Shown in pieces: positions 14,801 to 18,762 of a stretch of 18,762 bases of DNA (its first letter is position 1; each line of letters begins with the position of its first letter). A model generated the notes under the pieces. It saw only the letters and a program-made list of their open reading frames with translations. It did no database searches and was not told where the DNA came from. Location of the stretch: contig JBELIG010000047.1 of NCBI GenBank assembly GCA_042091035.1, positions 1 through 18,762 of the forward strand. The letters run 5' to 3'. Origin of the DNA: AM-2324 sp042091035 (GTDB lineage: Bacteria; Bacteroidota; Bacteroidia; Chitinophagales; Saprospiraceae). The translations under genes and the position numbers were made by a program.

Positions 14801-16931
14801 TTTGACTAAAGTTAAAGTTTAAAGAAGTAGCACAATTATCATCATATGAACTCAAAACATCATCCACTTGAACATTGTACGATCCTGTATTTCCAATCTC
14901 TGCTGTAAAATTCTGACAAGAAATAACAGGTGCTGCACCATCATCTACTGTTACCAGTGCAGAACAGCTTGATGTATTACCTGAAGCATCCTGAATCGTT
15001 AATTCAACTGTTTCAGACGCACCTACATTCGAACAAGTGTATGCTGTTACTCCAGACGTAATACTTAAAATTATACCTGAGCAATTATCACTCGAACTAT
15101 TATCTATATCCGTTACGACCAAATTATACGATCCATTGTCATCTAAATTAACACTCAGATCTGCACAATTTGCTACTGGATCAATAGCATCTATAACATT
15201 TACGACAGCTGTACAGGAAGCATTATTTCCTCTTTCATCTTCTACAAAGACCTCTACTGTTTGAGATCCAGTCATTGAACAATCTACGCTTGCGGGAACT
15301 GTTGTAAATGTAATATCAGTACAGACATCGAATGATCCATTATCAATTTCAGAACCATCAAAGGTATAATTACCTGTTGCATCCAATGAAACACTTGTAG
15401 ATTGGCATATAGCAACTGGAGCTACATCATCACCTACACTCAGCGTAATATCACAAATAGTGCCATTCCCTTCATCATCTGAAAGAACAATTGATATGTT
15501 TTGTAATCCAATATCATCACAATCAAAATCAAGGGTATTTTCTTCGACAGTTCCAATGAAATAAGAATAAATAGAACTATTAAATCCTATAACCGTGACC
15601 TCTTGCTCATCAATCGCAGACAGGCCTCTTAAATCAGCAGTAGGTGTATTTGGAAGACTGACTGGAGACCAGGTCGCACCTGCATCCGCAGAGTACAGTA
15701 AGGTTCCATTCCCACCACTCACATAACCAGAGGTAGCGTTGAACATTTCTATATCCTTTAGACTACTGGACACTCCACTAGTCTGAGTAGTCCATGTTAT
15801 ACCTCCATCTATTGTATTTAGAATAATACCATTATCTCCAACTATCCAACCATTTGATGCATCCACAAAACTCAATTTCCTTAAGATATTACTTACAATA
15901 GGATCTTGTACGTTCCAGATAACTCCGCCATCATTGGTATGAAGAATACTATCCTGGCTAATAATCCATCCATTATTAGCATCGGTAAAGAAAATATCTC
16001 TTTTATTTACTAACAAGGAGACACCTTGATCAACCCAGGTATTACCACCATCAGTTGTTTTCAAAAGAACACCGTCTGATCCTGCTATGTATCCATTATT
16101 TACATCGAGAAAGAATACACTATAAAAATCTGCTACTAATCCTAATGGTGGATTGATAATAGACCAAGTAGTACCGCCATCAATAGTTTTTAAAATAGTC
16201 TCATTTAATCCTACTGCCCAACCTGTATTTACATCAGCAAAATATACGCTTCGTAACTCCTCATTCACTCCACTTGATTGGCTTGTCCAGGTAGCCCCAC
16301 CGTCATTAGTGTGTTGTATAGACCCAAGATTGCCGATAATCCATCCATTGTTAGCATCTGCAAAAAACACATCTTGTAAATTAGCAGAAGATGCGCTCAC
16401 TTCTTCTATCCACCCGGAAAATGGATCCAGAAAAACTGCATTTAAAGTTGGAGAACAGTTATCCATTGAAGAAGCCGAAAGAAAGTCCAAAGGGCTCATT
16501 GATTGGGTCGTTCCATCACCAACATCTACAGTTTGATCTTCACAAACCACATCAGGTGCTAAATTATCAATTACAGTGATTGTAGATGTGCAATCATCTG
16601 TAGTACTGGTGGCATCCTCTGTAACTGTAAGTGTCACAAGCACTGGAGTACCAATATCATCACAATTCAATTCAGTTATATCAAGAGAAAGACTAATGGA
16701 GCCTTGATCCGATGATGATCCATTATCTACTTCCGTTGGATCCAGGGTGTATTGCCCCGTATCATCAAGTGCAATGGTAAGTTGAGAGTTGCAGACAGCT
16801 GTTACCGCAAGTCCTTCATCAAATGATTTGAATGCAATTGGATAGTTGTCTGCTGAAAGTTTAAAGGTACATGCGAATAAAAATAGCGCAATGAACCTGT
16901 AAACCAATAATGGGATTAGTTCTTTTTTCAT
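8829..16931 (-). CDS. Giant secreted HYR-like repeat protein with T9SS sorting domain
   Basis: A 2700-residue surface or secreted protein. In order it has a signal peptide (1-27) and 24 tandem beta-sandwich repeats of about 80 residues (44 to about 2296). A Ycf48-like propeller (168-465) is inserted in repeat 2. A carboxypeptidase-regulatory-like segment (about 2300-2345), two dockerin-like segments within 2345-2470 (the second DVNNSGNVSTFDILLMQ), a cohesin-like segment (about 2486-2605) and a type A T9SS sorting domain (2622-2700, starting VQVYPNPF) follow. Each repeat follows the plan P..xC.d.tv.Ld..G...D...DNC...FDC.d.G.n.V.v...D..GN.S.C...V.V.D, an HYR-like immunoglobulin-type fold. The protein is probably an adhesin or extracellular-matrix scaffold exported by T9SS. 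No catalytic motif is visible. The large size without frameshift and the intact sorting domain argue for a functional gene. It forms its own leftward unit ending at the terminator it shares with the DUF4252 operon. Confidence 0.93.
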   Translation of the reverse strand: MKKELIPLLVYRFIALFLFACTFKLSADNYPIAFKSFDEGLAVTAVCNSQLTIALDDTGQYTLDPTEVDNGSSSDQGSISLSLDITELNCDDIGTPVLVTLTVTEDATSTTDDCTSTITVIDNLAPDVVCEDQTVDVGDGTTQSMSPLDFLSASSMDNCSPTLNAVFLDPFSGWIEEVSASSANLQDVFFADANNGWIIGNLGSIQHTNDGGATWTSQSSGVNEELRSVYFADVNTGWAVGLNETILKTIDGGTTWSIINPPLGLVADFYSVFFLDVNNGYIAGSDGVLLKTTDGGNTWVDQGVSLLVNKRDIFFTDANNGWIISQDSILHTNDGGVIWNVQDPIVSNILRKLSFVDASNGWIVGDNGIILNTIDGGITWTTQTSGVSSSLKDIEMFNATSGYVSGGNGTLLYSADAGATWSPVSLPNTPTADLRGLSAIDEQEVTVIGFNSSIYSYFIGTVEENTLDFDCDDIGLQNISIVLSDDEGNGTICDITLSVGDDVAPVAICQSTSVSLDATGNYTFDGSEIDNGSFDVCTDITFTTVPASVDCSMTGSQTVEVFVEDERGNNASCTAVVNVIDAIDPVANCADLSVNLDDNGSYNLVVTDIDNSSSDNCSGIILSITSGVTAYTCSNVGASETVELTIQDASGNTSSCSALVTVDDGAAPVISCQNFTAEIGNTGSYNVQVDDVLSSYDDNCATSLNFNFSQTDFDCTDEGSVFVIDVTATDNLGNSSTCQSNLSIEDSVLPLMGCQNISVDLDQNGSVEVFSSSVVLSATDACTLTPVSPASITFDCTEIGLNQVDFSATDDAGNTQTCTVEITVEDNLNPVITCLQNLDVVLDGSGNASIEPADILDASADNCTLGGLSFTLDISSFDCTDVSNNNLSVELSATDSQNNIGVCSTVINVIDDADPFVLCQDVTLTLDASGLASAIVSQFILQSSDNCTLSFSATLLDFTCADSGTTVNVVAFDGTNISNCISTVTLEDNIAPSITCQDFDAFITDSNGYVFDENDALLTAEDNCGIVDYQVSNTIFECDQVGNTVEVTLTAFDETGLSGDCVFNISIFEEVAPVITCQDFTLVLDGNGNGTLQSTDVLVSATDNCGLIEVELSKVTFDCTELGSNAVTVVVSDQFDNESDCIVNVEVVDLTAPVLNCLQTVVIDLDAVTGAVNIDENDLLSAQDDNCSILSITLSEDSFNCLDETVDVTVTASDASMNVSSCISSVLVQDVTAPVIVCQDYTLEIPLGGFAGITETDVVSSVVDNCVTYDLVFSTEFFECSSLGNTDVTVTATDNAGNANSCISTVFVVDLIAPEALCQGVTISLDQNGFAAVAAIDVDAGSVDNCDELLFTLSQAIFTCDDLGLNEIVLTVIDGSGLQDNCTSDVTVIDTEAPTANCIQVFQLELDADGLAVLEVDDIDNGSTDNCTVISRSLSQTSFDCNSNSPQQVILTIEDQSQNIEECSTLVSIVDLIDPELECISGILVVELDPSGNASIDASEVVLSNTDNCQIEELSLSQNTFTCSDVEELVLIQISSEDDSGNSSDCIVSIDVQDNTDPVFSCQNITVALNDDGLASVVPGDIISGVFEPCGIDDISLDIGSFDCDDIGINNVIISISDNNGNTGFCFADVTIVDETAPIVECQNTSVSLNFGGQGSINLEDVFLSSIDNCAVATTVLSQDQFDCSHVGNTEVDIISTDINGNIGICTAIVQVSDNIPPAVICPNSITVNVDEDCSYVVADFTGEIDILDNCTLSGAFSVVQSPVAGTTLTGSGGNDLSFTVEDVNGNPSVCVTNLILNDNIAPTLICNDLILELQSDGTLQLPLDLIGAGSFDNCTSELIFGTDDPIFYDCANVGMNSIVLFTEDGAGLISSCTANIEVIDVTAPVINCNDFTIILDDQGEGLLDNTGMNTVLNTITEACGVESVSFSIETVNCDNLGPNTLDIQVLDINGNIGFCSSTLFVEDAIAPNIICTDLDVNLGVNGTAILEADDVILVADDECGIDFSTISQSFFTCEDIGQHLIDVSVFDNFGNVSSCQIDINVEDQAPPEIECIDVIVNLPANGFYNLLLEEVLVSASDVCSDNISFSYGPNNFDCDNIGFNNVEVIATDEYGNFSNCNVDLILLDEIAPTAVCSDVTVELDSDGEIIVLSEQYASQSTDNCFNLFVSPSEITLNCSNIGVNTFEVFVTDPFGLSSSCSTMITVNELTPPVLSLIDTLTIVLDVNGMALVDADQFDSGTTDNCNFFNLSYDSQLQVFELPFNCDDEGLNELSIWATDTEGNQSTATVFLNIIKSGACDPTIEEVILAGRISREDDVPTPDVTVNVSNGFSQLSDSNGNFSFVVLADSSYTIDPFRNGDYTNGVTTFDIALIQAVILGLSTFDSPYKYIAADVNNSGNVSTFDILLMQKNILSIQEGFPNNDSWRFVDAAYEFPDPTNPWFGGPFPETISVTNILSDATNLDFVAVKIGDVNLSSSPFDDDAIAEDRSMETIELVLDERNFQVDDLVSLDLSQIICDYIGAQLELVYDPSLLQLNSVGGENLKDDNLSIDPNEGRILLSFVDFNADPDAVLLSLNFRALQDGLLSQSIEINRDRLKPELISAELKVYDLELAFIESPRTGLDLVQVYPNPFKDILQIDFTLGNSDQVELIVRDQYGSIVFKKSGYFTEGDNRFVLEGLEVKGLLLLELRSSADQVFEKVIKH
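8832..9068 (-). other. T9SS type A sorting domain (coding segment)
   Basis: These bases encode residues 2622-2700 of the giant protein. The segment opens with VQVYPNPFKD, continues with ELIVRDQYGSIVF, and ends in a short basic tail (EKVIKH). This is the standard layout of type A C-terminal domains recognised by the type IX translocon and removed or modified at the cell surface. Confidence 0.9.
9069..10043 (-). other. Dockerin-like and cohesin-like segment of the giant protein
   Basis: These bases encode residues of about 2297-2621. First comes a carboxypeptidase-regulatory-like beta segment (GRISREDDVPTPDVTVNVSNG). Two F-helix-like repeats follow: NGVTTFDIALIQ and DVNNSGNVSTFDILLMQ, the second with the Asp/Asn spacing of dockerin calcium loops. 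After a linker ending in AVKIGDVNLS comes a region with the cohesin pattern (ELVLDERNFQVDDLVSLDL, GAQLELVYDPSLLQL, GRILLSFVDF, LSLNFRAL). In cellulosomes these two folds bind each other. Here they sit in one chain, as seen in other Bacteroidota secreted proteins, and their role is not known. Confidence 0.7.
10046..16802 (-). repeat. Array of 24 HYR-like protein repeats
   Basis: This is a protein-level tandem array, not a DNA satellite. Twenty-four units of about 80 residues can be counted by the boundary D..xP. By eye no two are near-identical, so the array is old. In 21 of 24 units four cysteines are conserved: after the boundary (C1), in DNC (C2), in F(D/N/T)C (C3) and in S.C (C4). Unit 1 lacks C2. 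Unit 18 lacks C3 and has an extra early cysteine, like a canonical HYR domain. Unit 24 lacks C1 and C4. Unit 2 is interrupted by the propeller. The codons for DNC make a recurring short DNA word, which explains most of the periodicity seen in the nucleotides. Confidence 0.88.
15537..16430 (-). other. Ycf48-like seven-bladed propeller inserted in repeat 2
   Basis: These bases encode residues 168-465. Six units follow the pattern F.D..NGW..G..G.i..T.DGG.TW (starting near residues 185, 226, 269, 310, 350 and 391). A seventh (about 434) keeps only the first strands, giving the seven blades typical of Ycf48/BNR-type propellers. It begins ten residues after C2 of repeat 2 (Cys159) and ends six residues before C3 (Cys471), so it sits in a loop of a split repeat. 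Confidence 0.85.
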
Positions 16932-17254
16932 AATGAAATTGGTATTAAATAATGTTCATGTTAGAGCCCAAAAAGTAAAATCAGTGCTCATCAAATACTA
17001 TACGTATCCCAGCAAAAGCAGGGAAAATGCTTTCTGTAAAGGACAGTAGTTGGAAAATTGCTAAAACTGGAAAAGTTTAAGAGGTGTTAGGTATACAATT
17101 TCCAACTTGAAATTAATAATCCATAATTTATTATTCAACTAATATGAGAATTATAAATTATTTTTTTATCAGAGACCATAAAATCTTAAAATTCTATTAT
17201 TTTCCATACTGAAATCCAAAACAGGTTTCAACTTTCATCACCAAACTGGCATCT
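16932..17254. other. Divergent intergenic region of 323 bases
   Basis: The region separates the leftward giant gene from the rightward propeller gene and should hold both promoters. I found no exact TAnnTTTG box with a well-placed TTG partner on either strand. The nearest is TAGTATTTG on the minus strand (16992-17000), which has one base too many. An imperfect inverted repeat (TTGGAAAATTG at 17050-17060 and CAATTTCCAA at 17096-17105) and an ATACGTAT palindrome (17000-17007) are present but could be chance in such AT-rich DNA. No coding region is supported. Confidence 0.6.
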
Positions 17255-18762
17255 ATGAACTTTTACGTTAAGACCAAATCTAGCCTAAGACAGACATATT
17301 TCTTTTTATTTATAACAATAAGTCTGTCTTCATTGATTGCACAACCTATCCCAAGCAGCGCTGAATTGAGGCTGAAAAGCTTTGAAAAAAGAAACAACTC
17401 TATACAAAACTCCATATTTAATGGACTTGAATTTGAAAATATAGGCCCTACCGTATTCAGTGGCCGTGTAGCTGATATTGATGTAAATCCTGATGATCCA
17501 AGTCAATTCTTTGTTGCCTATGCATCTGGAGGAGTTTGGAAGACTATGAATAATGGAACTACCTTTGAACCTCTTTTTGATGATCAAATTGTTATGACTA
17601 TTGGAGATATAGCAGTTGATTGGAATACAGGGACCGTATATGCAGGGACAGGAGAAGTTAATTCTAGCCGTTCCTCTTATGCTGGTATGGGAATGTTCAA
17701 AAGTACGGACTGGGGCAAAACATGGAATCATATCGGACTTGAAGAAAGTCACCATATTGGTAGGATATTGATTGATCCGAACAATCCAAATCGTATCCTA
17801 GTAGCAGTATTAGGAAGCTTGTATTCCTCGAATGAAAAACGCGGTTTATATCTATCAGAGGACGGCGGTGAATCCTGGACCAATACACTTTTTGTAAATG
17901 AAAATGCTGGAGGTATAGATTTAATCAGAGACCCTAATAATGCAAAAACTGTTTATGCTTCAACCTGGGAAAGAACAAGAAGTGCATGGAATTTTGTAGA
18001 ATCTGGAGAAGGATCTAATATCTACAAGAGCACAGACGGCGGTTTATCTTGGACAAAAATGATCAACAAAAGATCAGGTTTTCCATACGGGGAAGGTGCA
18101 GGAAGAATTGGACTTTCTGCGGTAAATGAAAACAATTCAACAGTCCTCTATGCTGTTATTGATAATTATTTTAGAAGACCCGCAGAAGAATCTTCAACTA
18201 AATCTGATGAACTTACAAAGGAAGAGCTTCGCAGCATGGACAAGGCGACCTTCAAAGATATTGACAAAGAAAAGGTTGAGTCTTATTTAGATAATTATGG
18301 ATTTCCAAAAACATATGATTACAACAAGGTTATTGAACTCCTAGACAATAATGAGATCACACCGCTTGACTTGGTTGAATATGTAGAAGATGCCAACTCA
18401 TTGCTTTTTGATACTCCAGTAGTTGGTGCAGAAGTATATCGATCTATTGATGGCGGCAAAAAATGGGAAAAGACCCATGAAGGATATCTTGATTTCGTAT
18501 ACAATAGCTATGGCTATTACTTTGGTCAGATAAGAACAAATTCATCTAACCCAAACACCCTGTATATCATGGGTGTGCCAGTACTAAGGTCCGATGACAA
18601 AGGTGCTAATTGGAAATCAATCTGGAGAGAAAATGTCCATGCCGATCATCACGCCCTTTGGGTAAATCCTGATAGAGAAGGACACATTATATTGGGAAAT
18701 GATGGAGGTATAAATATATCCTACGATCATGGAGAGAACTGGGTAAAATGTAATAGTCCTGC
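17255..18762 (+). CDS. VPS10/sortilin-like Asp-box propeller protein (5' part)
   Basis: The reading frame from ATG at 17255 stays open for 502 codons to the window end, so the protein is truncated only by the window. A hydrophobic signal (about residues 13-31, ending SLIAQ) marks it as exported. The mature start, FENIGPTVFSGRVADIDVNP, is characteristic of a large Bacteroidota family annotated as VPS10-domain or BNR-repeat glycosyl hydrolase-like proteins, usually around 1000 residues. Seven Asp-box-like turns are visible (for example KSTDWGKTW, LSEDGGESW, KSTDGGLSW, RSIDGGKKW, RSDDKGANW). Between two of them (about 312-386) lies a helical, charged insert with LTKEEL and DLVEYVEDANSLLFDTP, typical of this family. 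A hydrolase activity is not demonstrated for the family. Whether it carries a C-terminal T9SS domain cannot be seen. Confidence 0.88.
   Translation, partial: MNFYVKTKSSLRQTYFFLFITISLSSLIAQPIPSSAELRLKSFEKRNNSIQNSIFNGLEFENIGPTVFSGRVADIDVNPDDPSQFFVAYASGGVWKTMNNGTTFEPLFDDQIVMTIGDIAVDWNTGTVYAGTGEVNSSRSSYAGMGMFKSTDWGKTWNHIGLEESHHIGRILIDPNNPNRILVAVLGSLYSSNEKRGLYLSEDGGESWTNTLFVNENAGGIDLIRDPNNAKTVYASTWERTRSAWNFVESGEGSNIYKSTDGGLSWTKMINKRSGFPYGEGAGRIGLSAVNENNSTVLYAVIDNYFRRPAEESSTKSDELTKEELRSMDKATFKDIDKEKVESYLDNYGFPKTYDYNKVIELLDNNEITPLDLVEYVEDANSLLFDTPVVGAEVYRSIDGGKKWEKTHEGYLDFVYNSYGYYFGQIRTNSSNPNTLYIMGVPVLRSDDKGANWKSIWRENVHADHHALWVNPDREGHIILGNDGGINISYDHGENWVKCNSP

Noticed and set aside
10046..16802. Regular spacing of short DNA words, considered as a CRISPR or satellite repeat
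   Set aside because: The period of about 240 bases follows codons for the conserved DNC and FDC motifs, the reading frame is intact throughout, and units differ at most positions. It is a protein repeat array.
17050..17105. Imperfect inverted repeat TTGGAAAATTG / CAATTTCCAA in the divergent region
   Set aside because: The arms differ by an indel, the loop is 35 bases and the surroundings are AT-rich, so it is not good evidence for an operator.

Overview
The window looks like chromosomal DNA of a Bacteroidota bacterium. It is AT-rich and encodes proteins with type IX secretion (T9SS) type A C-terminal sorting domains and DUF4252 proteins. It also has an ECF sigma factor paired with a membrane anti-sigma factor that lacks the zinc motif, a very large HYR-like repeat protein, and promoter candidates of the TTTG/TAnnTTTG type. 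The giant protein, with dockerin-like, cohesin-like and T9SS modules, recalls Saprospiria-like or marine flavobacterial genomes, but the genus cannot be fixed from this sequence. I see no tRNA, rRNA, insertion sequence, phage gene or CRISPR array.

Layout. (1) 1-1249: an upstream region with a probable leftward promoter for a gene outside the window, then a small secreted T9SS cargo protein followed by two stacked terminators. (2) 1272-2477 (-): sucC, the TCA-cycle succinyl-CoA synthetase beta subunit, without sucD beside it. (3) 2645-5426: a DUF4442 hotdog-fold protein (+) whose 3' end overlaps a leftward pair formed by a long LptF/LptG-family permease and a PAP2-type lipid phosphatase, probably an envelope lipid operon. 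(4) 5626-8798 (+): a compact six-gene module in the order DUF4252, divergent DUF4252, ECF sigma factor, anti-sigma factor, DUF4252, divergent DUF4252. A similar promoter-like motif (TG..ACC, 16 bases, GTCTT) precedes both the first gene and the sigma gene. This suggests an autoregulated envelope regulon whose outputs are the DUF4252 proteins. (5) 8829-16931 (-): one 2700-residue secreted protein. It has a signal peptide, 24 four-cysteine HYR-like repeats with a seven-bladed Ycf48-like propeller spliced into repeat 2, a carboxypeptidase-regulatory-like/dockerin-like segment, a cohesin-like segment, and a T9SS sorting domain. (6) 17255-end (+): the 5' part of a second secreted propeller protein of the VPS10/sortilin-like Asp-box (BNR) family, cut by the window end.

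The most interesting parts are the sigma/anti-sigma/DUF4252 module, with its duplicated gene pair and shared promoter-like motif, and the domain architecture of the giant protein. Each is built from recognisable families. The arrangement, not a new enzyme, is what deserves attention.
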